Part shown: one piece after another, positions 27,079 through 53,100 of the stretch
How positions within the stretch are numbered: the first letter of the stretch is position 1
Layout: each line of letters opens with the position of its first letter
NCBI GenBank assembly: GCA_903813345.2
Contig: CAIIXF020000006.1
Coordinates: 1,800,001 to 1,864,000 of the forward strand
DNA: 64,000 bases
Direction of reading: 5' to 3'
DNA from: Owenia fusiformis
Taxonomy: Eukaryota; Annelida; Polychaeta; Sabellida; Oweniidae
The notes under the pieces: generated by a model
The model's input: only the letters and a program-made list of their open reading frames with translations
Databases searched by the model: none
What the model was told of the DNA's origin: nothing
Position numbers and translations under genes: made by a program

Positions 27079-28037
27079 AGCAAAGAATCTTATTATTATA
27101 AATTCACCATGTTAACACAGTAAAATTGTTTCATTATTCCCTCTTAATTTTTTCCTTATAGTTAGACTGAATCAATTGAAAAATTCCCCTCACCCCATAA
27201 TGTCTCTTATGATAGAAGCACTAAAATTGGTACAAGAGGAGTTGAATGTCAAATGAAGGGATAACCTTCTCAAATCCTTGTGAATGTATGCTTTAACATA
27301 TGAGCAAAATAAATACAGATAGTTTGTAAAAATATTTCTGTTTCCTTTTTTGAATAAGAATAAAAGTCAGGAAAGCAGCCACAATTTTGGTGCTTCTATC
27401 ATACAACAAATTACAGGAAACACCAAGTGACATTTCATTTGTAATGAAGTTATTAAAATACATGCTGAAGAATAACCAGTAATCGTAAAATCAAAAATAG
27501 TTGTAGTTACAACTTACTAGTATTCACACAAATATGTATGTATAAATGCCAAAGGGAAATGACCAAAAAATTTACAAGAAGAGAAAACTTTGTTAACACC
27601 AGTCATGCAGGACACAAACCCAAATTATCCCAAACCAAAATCCAACATGAAAAAAATAATGTCTGATACACTCTCCCCATGATTCAAACTTTATTATCAC
27701 AATCCAGGACCATAACAAAATTTAGCATTCAGTCTCAAATAATGTGGGACAGACGCTAAAGTTGACGCCATAAACCATGAAACACAATATTTCAAATGGT
27801 TATCAGGGGAAAACTATGGTTGGTTTTGACTCCTGTTTCTCAACCATTAATGCGATACCCGGAATCCAAAAGGTGTCAGGTGAAAAAATTGGTGCAAAGA
27901 ATAGATACCAGCTTAATTGTGCAGTACATACAGTAATTGCAATAATATCAATAACATGTAATACCATCGTGTACAATTATAAATTAGATTATAAATGTAT
28001 AGGTAAAATAGCCACATACAATCTACACCCTCATTGG

Positions 28038-28432
28038 TCAGCATCAGAAGAAGGTAACAGCAGTTACCTTGGCATTCAAGATGGCCGACAGTAAGTGTAA
28101 GTATCAATAGTTTTAATTGAATAAAACCACTTTGTAGTTGACATTCTGCGTTTGATATTTGTACTAACATAAAGACCATATACACTACACTAAATTGTTC
28201 CTATATTGTGTGTGTGCGCCACGCTCTAATGATATAGTTGGGCCGTGGTTCCATAAAAGGTATATGAACAATTTATCATATTACGGAGTGGGTCATATAA
28301 TCCTGATGTGCTCCAAATATCAACTACAATGTGGTTTAATTCAATGAAAATATTGAAACCAACACTTTCCATCCGCCATCTTGAATGCGAAGGTAACTGC
28401 CATTACCTTCTCTGGCTCTCCTGATACGGACT
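28038..28432. repeat. inverted-repeat element upstream of GGT copy C
   Basis: Counterpart of 12108-12500, ending ~220 bp before the copy C start codon. Arms AAGGTAACAGCAGTTACCTT / AAGGTAACTGCCATTACCTT. Confidence 0.6.
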
Positions 28433-28652
28433 TGAGACCATGTTAATGCTATCATGAACAATCAATTAAAGCCCTCATGTTATCTCCTTGAAATGATGAA
28501 ATAATTTCAATATCACCTGTTCTCCATTTCCATGTGTCTAATTTAAGCTTCTCCCACATACTCATTCTCAAATTAAAGCTTCTGGAAGAAGGGTGATATC
28601 ATATCTCTAATTTTATTTCAAAAGTATACTCAATTCAAAGTTATATTAAAAA

Positions 28653-39906
<11,254 letters not shown>

Positions 39907-40994
39907 ACTGTCAACAAGGATGCTTAACAAGGCATTAACATGACAAAATGTCTCAACCAGTTATTAGAATTTGTCACAGTCGCTGAGTTTCAAATGCTGA
40001 ATTATGGTCTATAAGGTTGGAGGCTATAACAGAATGTCATCACTTATTGTGGTGACATAAGAACTGAAAATCATGGAACATTTGTTATAAAGCAATAACA
40101 TACATAATTACGTTGTTACATCCATGCACCGTAAGGAATACAAGGATATCAAAATTTAGATTTAACTCAGTCATATTTTGTTGAAAAATATACACATAGT
40201 TCCAAACTAGTGACATCACAAAAAAACTATGTCAGGCCCCATATTCATAAACAGGCAATTTCACTTTTCATTAGTTCTTATTAACTATGGAGAATAGTTC
40301 TTCATGTAAAACTACTATTGTTATAATATTGTGGTGTGTTACCTATGAGAAAATGGAATTGAAACCAGTTCTGTTTAAAGGACAATGGATAATGAACTGA
40401 ATTCAATAAGGGATGGTTATAGTTTGCACCCCATGTCTCATCTTATGATGTTAAAAAATGTTGAATTGTCCTACACTTATATATTCAACACAGTATTGAT
40501 TTGTTTTAATTGCGTTATTATTCAAATAACCTCATGCAGTAGTCACTTGTTAATTTGTTAACATATTTATAAATCAAAAGTTATATGCATATACATTTGT
40601 TAACAAATAAATTAAATATTTTATCAATTTTTGTTTGTATTTCATTTTCTAAAGATACAAGGTGTCTCGAAAGTAACAGCACTGGTTCTGGTATAGGAAA
40701 TATAATTTGAGAAATGTTTAAACTCAAAATGTAGACTGCTGTGCATCCATAAATGAGTTAGGTTTTGGCATCTTGGACAAATGCTACCTAACAAACGTAG
40801 ATGTAAGGTGAATGAGACTTGAACTCTTGATAAGTAGATCAATATGTGTACTCATTTTTAGACAGGACATTTTTTACATCTCCTTTTTAATTTTTTCAAA
40901 TGGCTAATTGTTCAGAACAAGGCTGTCAATTATATAAATGCATTTGAACACATCAACAATCAGACATCCATCTCATCACATCCGATCATGAAAC
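39907..40994. other. 3' flank of GGT copy C; no gene seen
   Basis: Shares diverged 3'-flank sequence with copies A and B to about 40390, then becomes unique AT-rich DNA. A mariner-TIR-like end (AAGGTGTCTCGAAAGTAACA) lies at about 40661. No ODF2 exon could be found here although the ODF2 gene should continue leftward. Confidence 0.6.
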
Positions 40995-41122
40995 CTTTTA
41001 AGCACACCCAATCATAAAACACTTACTTTTTAAGCACACCCAATCATAAAACACTTACTATTTAAGCACACCCAATCATAAAACACTTACTATTTAAGCA
41101 CACCCAATCATAAAACACTTAC
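40995..41122. repeat. 32 bp minisatellite carrying repeated splice donors
   Basis: Four units of TTAAGCACACCCAATCATAA plus AACACTTAC with an exact 32 bp step (unit ends at 41026, 41058, 41090, 41122). On the minus strand each unit contains GTAAGTG, the donor of the adjacent ODF2 exon; the last unit is the real exon border. Use of an outer donor would add an in-frame TGA. Confidence 0.85.
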
Positions 41123-44100
41123 TTTTTTAAAGCAGAATTCTCAGCTAAAACTTGTGATTTTTCTTTGGCAACTTTCTCAGTTCTAGCTCTGTTGACATGG
41201 AGGTCATCCTCTAGTTGGGCTAGTATGGTCTCACGTTCAAGTAGCTGCGTGTTCATCTGCTCTACAGCATCTTGGCTACGGGCTGCTCGTTGTTTCTGTA
41301 CCCTAGATTGATACATGAATATGGAATTCATAAAGTTCTTGCAAAAGTATTCTGAAATTCCTTAACATTGAGCAACATTTTTTTAGGAATTAAATCTACA
41401 GTGTGACCCATGTATAAAATTGAAAAAGTGTTTTAACTTCATTTCACTTCAGTTTGTAGTGGATTGGCAAACTTATTTGTCACGCTCAAACCATGGTCTG
41501 ATTTTGCATTTTGACTGTTATTATTAGAAGATATTATAAATGGTTAAGAAAGAAAAATCAAAGTTATTCTTAAAATAGAGGCTTGTAATTTTGGGTCATT
41601 TTTAATAGGTTAATTTCATAAAATATTGGTGTTCCTTCAGTTTTGTTTGCCTACCTAGTAGCTTTCTTGAGTGCATCTTTATCTCTCTCAGCTTTCTCCT
41701 TTGCTGCTTCTAGAAGCTCCTGTAGGTGGTCCACCTCAATCTTTTCCTGGGCAAGCTGACTCTCAAGCCCCTGAGAAAATGAGTTATAGTTTAAAATAAG
41801 GGGAATCCAATTGTTTCAGCCATCAGGAAGAAACTGTTAATGCAATTCAATAACAATTTCCACGACATGTGATATATTACATTCAATAAAGTTTAACATG
41901 GGTATAACAAGTGGGCAATGCAATGACAATGACTCACAATAAGCTCTACTTGAACCTTTTGAAACTTTTTTGCTACAGAGCAATGACCATCAAGATTTTA
42001 CAGTACAATTGACCAATCATACCACAAATTTGCTATGATGTCATTCTAAAGTTCCAGGCCAGAAATAGGATGAACATTTTCCTTATTTTCAAAATCTTCA
42101 AACAATTTCCTTACAAACACTGCTACCTGCATGCAAAGGATGACATAATAAATCATGAAAATATACCCTACTTTCATTGGTACAACAAAAGGAATCAGAA
42201 TATAAGGAAAGTTCCCCTGGCCATATTATACTTCTCACCCTTATTTGCACTGCCATCCTATTGCAATCTGCCTCCTTAGTTCTAAGTTGTTTCTGCAGGT
42301 GGCCACGGGTCTGCTCAAGAGAACTCTGCACTCCAGACAGGGCAAGGTTCTCATCCTATATCAAATAATGACATTTACTTTCATTTGAAAAAGGGTAATT
42401 TATCCGATCTTGGAGGCTCATAAAAATTAATAGTACAGGGTGATTTAAAAATGCAAACCTCTAGTTTTAAAATAATTTTCTCAATTGAAGTGCAATCTTC
42501 TTAAATGATTGCATCTTTTTGGGGTACCCTGTGTTTATATTATATCATGATTCATGAATATCAAAATGAAGTCCACTTATTGATTCTCATTCATTATAAT
42601 ACTTCAGGAAGTACAAATGGCTCTCCCTTATAAACAAATCACTACATTATACAACATGGTTCACATACCAAACATTGGAAATGCAGTTTTACTTCTGAAA
42701 ATTCTTTTTAAAATAAACGTTTGTTTCCTATAAGCAGGTAAAATCTGTATTTCTTTTTTGTTTGCAGAATTGAAAATGCTGATGATTTTGTGAAACAGGG
42801 TTTTGAATCCTTGTCTAATACATTTAAACTAGAATACAGAATTAAATTGATAATACAGTAAAAACTGTTAATGGTACACCCCTTTTAGTGGTACGCCTCC
42901 AGAAATGGAACACTTTTCAGAGTACCCAGACCAAATGACCTAATGCTCAATGAATCTCTCTTAGTGAGACCCTTCAAAAATGGTACCATGGGTGTTTCAC
43001 TAAAACATGTTTTACTGCATTTACATACCCTCTGTGCAGTGGCCTGTAACCTCACTTCATTCAATAGTCTATCACGCTCAATTACATCAATCCTCAATCT
43101 CTGATTGTCATCTTCTGTCTCAGCTAACTTCTTGAGTAACACATCTCGCTGTTCCACCAATCGTAAACCTGAACATTTTAATTTAAAATTGATGTATTTT
43201 ATTTTCATTTTAGTGAGATGAATTGTGCTCTGTGTAATATGTTTTGTCTATCATACAACAATACAATTTTTTAGAACATCTTGATAAAATATAGTTGGCT
43301 AAATTATTCTCAATATAAATTCATCACTTATCACTAAAATTTACATTTGGTAGGATTCACTAAAATAATATGGAATGTCAGATATTCAGAGTTACACTCT
43401 TTTAGATTTAATGTTATAATGTTGGATGCATCAAATTAGATGTGATTTTAAGTGATTATACATGAACATTGGGTAATTGTTGGATCCCTCATGACAAATA
43501 AAATTTCAGGCATTATTAAATCTGGCTGCAATATTTCAAATAATTGATCCAAATTTTTTATTTTGCCTACATAGGCGAAGAAACTCTTACATATGTGGTC
43601 AAAATATCTAATTTTCATAACCAATCGAATTCTAAATATGTATGATCAGGAGTAGCATCATTTCCAAATTCTCATTGTTTCAATGTTTGTTATATCACTA
43701 AGATACCATATTAAAACTCCTCACCTGAGGCTTCTTGCTTGTGCTGTTCTCGTAGAAGGCGCCTCAGAGTTCTATTGGTGTTTTCAAAGTCTTCTAACCT
43801 GGCCATAAGAAGTTCCTTTTGCTTGGCTAGCATTGCAGTATCAGTGCTTGACATGCGCTTTTCCTGCAAACAAACAGTAGCTCATTACAATTCCTAGAAA
43901 AATGAATGAATGAAATCAACATGTAGAAATTTTAATTTTAACATAGAAACAGTTGCAAAATTTCGCAAAAGAGGCATATTTGGAAAAACGAGACAAAACT
44001 TTCTGCCTGCCTGTCACCTGCTCCAAATGAAGTATCTGATACCATCCATTTTTTATGTGTAAGAGCAAAACTTATACAAGCACAAATCCTGAATGAGAAT

Positions 44101-47100
44101 TGCCAAAATTGGTCAAATATCTTATTTCAATTGAATAAAGGATTTTTCTAATTCACAACTGGTGGAGCCAATGTGAAATCACTGTTATAAAACATGTCTA
44201 AAATGATTAATGCTAGTAGAAATAATAAAATATAACATGGATATTCTGGATAAAATAGAAACAACAATACTTCTGATGGTCAGTAATTTTCATACAATGC
44301 TGTGAATCGGGTTAATATTCCATCTTGCTTCATCAAGCTTCGGACCTATCCTCACCTTGATTCACCGCAAATTATTCGTTACACACTAAATAAACAAACC
44401 CCAGCTGATGCGCTGTCTTGAATATCATTATCCATAGGAAGGGCTCCACGATGATGATAATCTGGTTTGAAATTTTGTCCGTGAAATAATTGACTTCTAT
44501 CAAACTTTGATACACCAAACTCTTTCCCTGACCAGTTTTCTGGGATACGAATACATCCCTGCCTTCCGTTATCGCCTCTATCGCTTCTTTTTGATAGGGT
44601 TTTAAAGAATTCAGACGAAATTTGCCACAAATTTTTTCAAACAGTTCCTCCATTTTATTTTCTGAATACTGATTCAGGGGCCTAATTTAAATAATTCCCT
44701 TAACTGTGATTGGCGCACGGACTATCCCGCGCACTCCGCGAAACATTTCTACTAATGAGACGCCACATATTACTTGGGTCTCAAGTTTGTCATATGAACC
44801 CACGGGATAGAACATAGTGATTGAGCGTGGGAACCGACGATGTTAATTTTCAGGAGTGAATCAATGGAGTGTGAGTATAATTATAAACAGTGAACATGTC
44901 AATATCTGAACACCTCTCAAATCTGAATCTCAGTCCCAAAAGTGTCCCAAATTTTTCATTGACTTACATGTTTGTATAACCTTAAAATGTGAACACCTGC
45001 TGATCTGAACACTTTTGTCTGGTCCCAGAGGTGTTAAGATTAGACAGGTTTTACTGTAATAGTAAAGGCATTTACACTTGCAACATTGTATTCCCATTAT
45101 ATGTCTGCAAGGTATCAGCATTTAATATTTAAATCAAATTGCCTCTCTTATGGCAAATGGTGGCCATTTTTAGCTTTTTGCTATTTGATTATTCATATTT
45201 GAGTAGAGGTCCTATTAGCATAAGTATGTAAAATGTAAGAGGTCAAACCATTTGGTATTTGAGTTATCTAAAAACTAACAGCCTCTCAAATTCGAACCAA
45301 ATATGTCAACAGCAATTTCAGTGAATGTATCGTAAATAAAGTTGTGGCTGTACTGAGAAAATAGTATACTCACAGAGCTTTAAAGTCCCCGTCTAAAGTT
45401 TGAAAATATATTTTTATCATTCATTTACTATTTGTCATGACTTAAGTTATTTTAGAGATTTTTGAAAAAAAAAATTTGGGGAAAAAAAAGTTGTGAGCAT
45501 TTCATTTCTCAAATATTCAAATTTTCCGCCATTTAAAAAAGTTGAAATTTTTTAATCATAAAATATTTCTTAATGCATTTCAAAAAAGATTATCTTTTTA
45601 ACACCAATGCAAAGATTGAACAAAGGACACACTATTTCAATAATAAAATGCCATATTTAATGGGCCACTTCAATGTTTTAGCATATAAAAAATATTTTCA
45701 AACATAAGTGATGTCACTAAGGTGGCAAAAACTTTTTGAAAAAAAAATTTGATATCAATCTTTTCTAAATATGCTAGACTTCAATAATAAACCAATGTTG
45801 ATTGTCTAACCAGGTTAAAAGTTAGCTTTAAATAAATTCACAAATTTTGGAACAAAAAGTCTATCAAAACCACTTTTTGAAATTTAAAAAAAAAGTTTCA
45901 CATATCACACTTTGATAACATTGGGTAAGACTACAATATAAGCCAAAGTGGTTTAAACTTTATATGGGGACTTTAAAATATACATTGACTTAGTTGTAAG
46001 AGTCCATATCTCTTTCAACACAAAAAAATTGAAAATGCTATATCTCTTAACTGAATTTTTATGACAGTCATTTGGGTTGATTCATATTCTTAATTTTAGA
46101 ACATTATGCACATCAAAACCATTTTTTGATTTTATGAATGTACATATACAGGGTGATCCAGAAGTAACGTCAAAGACATTGTAATTTCAAAAGTATTCAT
46201 CAGATCTTCATGAAATTTGATATACATGTACCCACAACATTTCTGAGTTACCATCTCAAAGATTGGAATTCAATCATTTCATTGGTTGAAATTATGGTTG
46301 CTATAGTAACCCGATATCGCGTAACCCGGGGCAAATTGAAGAGAAACCATAACGTTTTTGTGAATTTCTCTAATTTAAAAAGTCAGTAACATTTGAAAAT
46401 GTTCATTGTTTGTTTTCTATGATTTTTATATTTGTTGCCATGGTAACACATATGTAATAGTTGTGATGTCACAATAGGCATTCATAAAAAGCTTTCAATT
46501 TCTTTGAATTGCTTCCATCATCCATGACAAATACTAACATGACCAAGGACACTAACCCACCCAATTCAAGATGGCGCCAAGTCAGAGTAAAATAGAGCAA
46601 AGAACAAACATTAAGTTCTGTGTAAAGTTGGGGAAAGGTGTAAAAGAGACTATAAGACAGATAAAGAAGGCATATGGTAAAGCTGCCATTGCTGAGAGAA
46701 ACATTTACAGGTGGTTTAACAAGTATTCCAGTTGATATGATGAAGTGGTAGACAAGCAGCGAGGAGGCAGGCCAGTGTTGTCATTCGATGATCAAACCAT
46801 CAAAGCAATTGAAGCTGATGTTATGGACAATAGGCAAATTTCTATCAGAGAATTGGCTGAAAAACACGATCTGAGCTATGGGACTGTGCAACGGATACTG
46901 ACAAAGAACTGTCTGTTAAAGAAGGTGTCTGCTAAATGGGTGCCGCATGACTTGACACAGGAGCAGAAAGACCGGCGTGTTAAGGCTTCAAGGGACTTTC
47001 TTGCAAAATATCGGAGAGATGGAGATGACTTTCTTAACAAGATCATTACGAGTGACGAATCATTGCTATCATTCTACATCCCAGAGACCACGCAACAAAG

Positions 47101-50100
47101 TTCATCATGAACATGACAACTCCCCAACACCAACCAAGCCTAAAATAGTACCAGGAATTCCACAAAAGAAACAAATGGTTGTGACATTCTTTGACATTAG
47201 AGGAATGGTGTTAACCCATTTTGTTCCCATTGGCCAGAGAATTAATGCCGTTTACATTGCAAAGGTAAGATATCATTTGTTCTAATAATACATCATACTG
47301 TGAATTTTATTTTTAAATTAAAGTATTTAAATGTTGTTCACTGTCAATATAATTATAACTCCATGGCCATGATTCAAATCCAAATCCAATCAATGAAACA
47401 ACTGGTTTAACAACCATTAAACATTTGTTTTTCAGGTTCTGAAGCGTGATCTTCAACGTTCCCTGAGGAAAAAGCGTCCCGGACATCTGCAGCAGTTTAT
47501 CTTGCATTGGGACAATGCCCCTACGCACACTGCAATCCTGACCAGCAACACAGTCCAAACACTTGGATTTCAACAACTTGAACATGCCCCTTATTCACCT
47601 GATCTTGCCCCCAGTGACTTTTATTTGTATGGGGAACTAAAAAGAAACCTTAGTGGAAATAATTTTCAATCCTGTGAGGAATTGAAAAATGCCGTAGTAC
47701 TAGCCCTACAAGGAATGAGTTCTAATGGATTTAATTCTGTGTTCAAGGAATGGGTATCCAGACATGAGAAATGCGTTGCAAATGGTGGCAATTATGTAGA
47801 ATGAACTATTATTAGTAACTGTGCAATAGTATGATTTATATTGTTGTGAAATAAAATGTTGAGGATATAACAATTTCAGATCTTGTTGATATTTTGAGAT
47901 TACGCATTACACGTTAAGTAATTTGCCCCGGGTTACGCGATATCGGGTTACTATAGCAACCATAATTTCAACCAATGAAATGATTGAATTCCAATCTTTG
48001 AGATGGTAACTCAGAAATGTTGTGGGTACATGTATACCAAATTTCATGAAGATCTGATGAATACTTTTGAAATTACAACATCTTTGACGTTACTTCTGGA
48101 TCACCCTGTATATATTTATAACTGGCATCAGCTATTTATACAGATTGGATGACCTAACTTTCTAAACATGGGAACATTTTGCTATATGTACACATGCCTG
48201 TTTATCTATGTACTTTAATAAAATAGGTACTTCATCTTATCTTTCATGACATGACAAAATTCAAGTTTCCTTTTGAACATTTAACTGATCAAAGATCATG
48301 CGAGACAACAACGATATTACAGGATTTTTCAATTCCACTTGTAGAAAACATTGAATTTCCCGCAGATTTTTAGTCACAATTTAAAGATGCTTCTCAAAGT
48401 TGGATTTATTATATGCCTGTGTATATCAGGTACATCGTTGGAGAGAGGCAACAAGAAAACAATCAGAGAACAAGAGGCTAACTTAGAAACAAACACAAAA
48501 CAATATGATTTGGAAGACAATTTGGGATTCAATGAGAAGAGAAACATGACTTGGTTTGGGCATGAAAATTATGAACAAGAAAGGATAAAAGAAACATGGA
48601 ATGATGAATCTAATACTGGAGAATTTGCAAATGTAGAAACATATGTAATGGGAGATGATGTTAAAGTACAACTGAAAAACAACTGTGATTTTTGTAATTG
48701 TATTAACTGGATTTTGAACAGTATCTCCTGTGATTGCCGTCAGTATATGTTAAATAAGACATGTACAAATTTAAGTGAACTTGTTTCCTGCATCCCATAT
48801 ATCACCTTTTCTCTTGATATTTCTGGATTTAATTTTGGCACCATACAAAATGGATCATTTAGCAACTTGCCAGAATTGACAGATTTGTCGCTTACTGATT
48901 GTAATATTACAAGATTGGAGCCAGATGCTTTCAAAGGTATTAAGAACTTGGAGAGGTTAAGGATTGTCGACATTGGAAAAAATAAAGAAGGTATATCAAA
49001 CCTAAATTATCATTTGCTTCGCAATTGTGACACAATTCAAACATTAACTCTTGGAAAAGTAAGAAACATTGAAAATGATACATTCTCAGCTGTTGCATCC
49101 CTTAAAAAACTTATTTTACAACACAAAGGCATATTGGAGCATTACAAGCCATTCCAGGCATTACATAATTTGCGATTCCTTGTTCTCAGTCAGATAGGAT
49201 TAAGGAGAATCCCAGATGTCATTTTATCATATCTTGTACGTTTGGAAAAACTTCATTTAGAAAACAATGAAATAACTAGTCTCAGTTTCAAGGGGAACCT
49301 TGGTCCACGTAAGAAATTTTGTCTTTTAATACAGAGCAACAATATTAAATCAATCACAAAAGCTGATATGAGTCAGTTTATAAATGTTGCTAGTTTTGAA
49401 CTAAACCTTGCCGATAATGCTATTGAGGATACGGAACCAAACTTTCTAGTTGATATTAAACAAATAAAAACATTGTCTTTTGAGGGAAATCCGAAGTTTG
49501 GTAAAACCAATTTGATGCACTTACTGATAGGCCTAAAGGGAAAGTCTATATTCAAACTGGAAATGACAGGGTGTGGCATTGTAATTGATAAATTCAATTC
49601 ATCTATTCTCAAGCCCCTTGAAAATTCAAATCTCCAAAGGTTGAATCTCGATGATAACCAGATAAATGTTTTTGAAGCTGATGCGTTTGTGCCAGTGAAA
49701 TCATTGGATGTACTTCAGATATCAAACTTCATGCACATTTCCAGTAAAACTTTGTCACCATTACAAAACCTTGAATTCTTACAAATACATGATATGTCTG
49801 TGCTTTATGGAAGAGTAGATAAGGTTAATGTCAGTTTGGGTGAACTCAAGAAATTGAAGTCTCTTGTTCTGTATAAATTAGATTTCCATCGTCTCATTTT
49901 CACTTTCGGCAGTGACACAACATCTATAACTGAATTAAATTTGACCTATCTGGGTGAAACATTTAGAGTATACCATAATCAAGTCTTAAATTTGATTACA
50001 ACATCACACTTAGTTATCATTGACCTATCTGGAAATTTATTGTTTCACTATTCAGACACTGCTCTATGTAAACTATTTAATGGAGTCAGAACTGGCACAA

Positions 50101-53100
50101 TTTTTCTTAAAGAGAACTATTTCAAAATTCTCCCAATTTGTATGTTTCAAAACTTCTCTGCTTCTATAATAGATTTAAGTCAAAACAGAATTACTTACAT
50201 TCAACAAGGCTTGTTCAAAAATGTACAAAACAAAATTTTCCTTCTCAACTTAATTGGGAATGCCATCACTTTAATTGATGGAACAGCCCTTGCTGAAATT
50301 ACAGAGATAAGCATTGAAAACAATTTTATTGAATGTAACTGTGCGACCCGACCCTTTATAAACTGGTTAAAACAAAGAAAGAACTTATCTTGGACATGGG
50401 TCACTCATGACAGATTTTGTTTTTCCTCCACTGGTTCAACAGATGATGAATTATTGAAATTTGAATTAACATGGGTGCAATGTAACACAGAATCCTTTGT
50501 TAGAATCATTTCTCTTTCAATTAGCAGTATAATTCTGGTTGGAATAATAACTGCTTCACTCTTGAAATATTTCTGGAGAGACATCAAGTACATGCAGATG
50601 GTCAGAAAAGCAAAACGCCACAATGGATATATCCAAATTGACAATTTTGTGCAAGATGATGAAATATATGATGCTTTTATCAGTTACCATTCTGAGAAAC
50701 GCATATGGGTACGTGACGTGATGACGCCAGAACTGACTAAAGGGGATGTTCAATTCTCATTGATTCATGATGATAACATTATACCAGGACAAGAGTCCTA
50801 CTTTGGTGGACTAATGTCCCACATGGACCGTAGCCGCCACATTATATTCCTGGTTACGCGAGGCTGGATGAAGGAGGGATGGAATGAGTTTGAAATGGAC
50901 TCTGCTATAGATATGCTCACCCAGACCAAACGACACACACTCATAGTTATTTTGATGGAGCACATACCACAAAAAGAGATGTCACACAAGCTTAAACTGA
51001 TGGTAAGACACAATGTCTGCCTGAAGTGGAGTGAAGAAGAAGGGAAGCAGCGAACATTTTGGAGGGATCTGAAACTGGAACTCGGCAAAAAGCGATATAA
51101 GTGAGGATATGTATAGGATATCCTATGATTTTGAAGGATATCATTTTCATCCACAAGTTGATATCAATGTCTGGATTAAAATGATATCACGAAAATTTAT
51201 AGCATGTTCTATTTATCCCATAGTTGACTAATAAAACTAAACCAAGCATTTCAAAATAATATTCATCCTGTGACGACAAGAAAGCACAATGCAACAATAC
51301 ACGTCACATTGGCGGGAGTTTTCAAATCTGCGGAAAGAATTGAGATCTAAAATTTGTATGTATCTATATTTATACATATTGTAAATTGGAAGACCAGTTT
51401 TGTACTGATAGAGCTACCTAGAATAAATATAGTTTTCAAATCAAATCAAATCAAATGAAATATGTGGAATTCTCTCAGTATTCCACAGATATTGCTTTTT
51501 TCCATGCATTTTCAAAATATCATAAATATATTTATATGCTATAATCATATCGATTTGGCCTCAACTGTGGGATGAAGTACTAAGAGCTACTTGTTTGAAA
51601 ATGGTGATTTAAATATGACACAGATATTTCCTTCTGTGTAAGGAAATATTTGCTTTGTATATCATTCTAAAGCACTTCAATAAAAATTCCTCATGTTTAA
51701 AAGCATAATACAGGAATTGGTTGTACCATATCATTTATCATATGACATTAACAGAATGAGTAACATGGCAAGGAGATACATGCCATTCTTTTAATCTTAT
51801 TGTAAAAGACGAAAGGTTTTCACCAATATGTGTAAATACTATGCTCAACAATAAATTGCTTGTAATTATAATCAAACCAAAGTTCTAATCCTCACTTTTA
51901 CATGCTGTTGTCAAATAAGTTGGGCGAGTACAAGTGCATTTGTACTCCTTTTAGTTGAATTAGAAATTTGTGAAAATATAGATGTATTTATGTATATGTA
52001 TTTAGGTTTAATGCAATAATACAATTACTGTACTAACATAGTTTTTTATACCGTTTGTCAATAAAAGTTATATAGTTATGATACAAAAAATGTACATACG
52101 AGGGTTGATCATAAAGTTCTCATAATATCTCTCTAATTTCTTTATTTTTCAATATTTTCCTATGAAATTTTCACAGAATGTGCAGCATGGAATGCTTTAT
52201 TGATCAAGCAAACAATATTTAGAATAACAGAAACATTAAATAAGAAATGGTTGCCATAGTAACTTGAAATCAAGGCACCCGGGGCAAATAAAAAAACTAG
52301 CTAGATTAACCATGTTTAAATACATAATAAGTTGTCAAAAAAGCTGTCAAACACATTAAATTGTCAAATAATATGGGCTCTTGACTGTTGTGAACTATTA
52401 TAAAGCCATGTGAATTGTGTGATCTCATAATGCATGATTGTTATGCTTCATTAGAAGTGACTGTTAGACCCCATGACTGTTTTGTCAAATATCCCGAGGA
52501 AACTTGATTTTGCCCCTTTAGTTCATTTTTAACATGTACAGCACACACACAGGGTGTAATTTTGTTGATATCTTAGCAATATATTTGTTTTAGATCATGT
52601 TTAGTCTGACCAAAGGATCTTACAAACTTAACATAACATTTTATCAGTATGAATTTTATTTTTCTGAAGATCTGCATCTATTGCATTCTCTTACTCAGTC
52701 ATTTCTGATCGTTAGCTTTGAGTCTTAGACTCTGGTATTACATCTAATGGAGCATGAAAGCACCCCCTATGACATCACACAATTTACATGATCGATTTAT
52801 TTAATTCTTAAAGCACTTTACAACATATTCAAGTTAACATTTTAACGTGTTTGGTAATTCATGAGAGTTTATTATGTATGTAAACACGGTTGATTAAGCT
52901 CATTCTCTCAATTATTTTTATTTGCCCCGGTTGCCTTGATTTCCTGTTACTATGGCAACCATTTCTTATTTAATATTTCTGTTAAACTAAATATTTTTTG
53001 CTGAAGTAATAAGACATTCCATGCTGCACATTCTGTGAAAATTTCATTAGAATATATTGAAAAATAAAGAAATAAGAGAGATATTATGAGAACTTTATGA

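Noticed and set aside
48351-48386. Upstream extension of the TLR frame starting at 48351
   Set aside because: It begins with TTG, not ATG. The ATG at 48387 gives a proper signal peptide directly.
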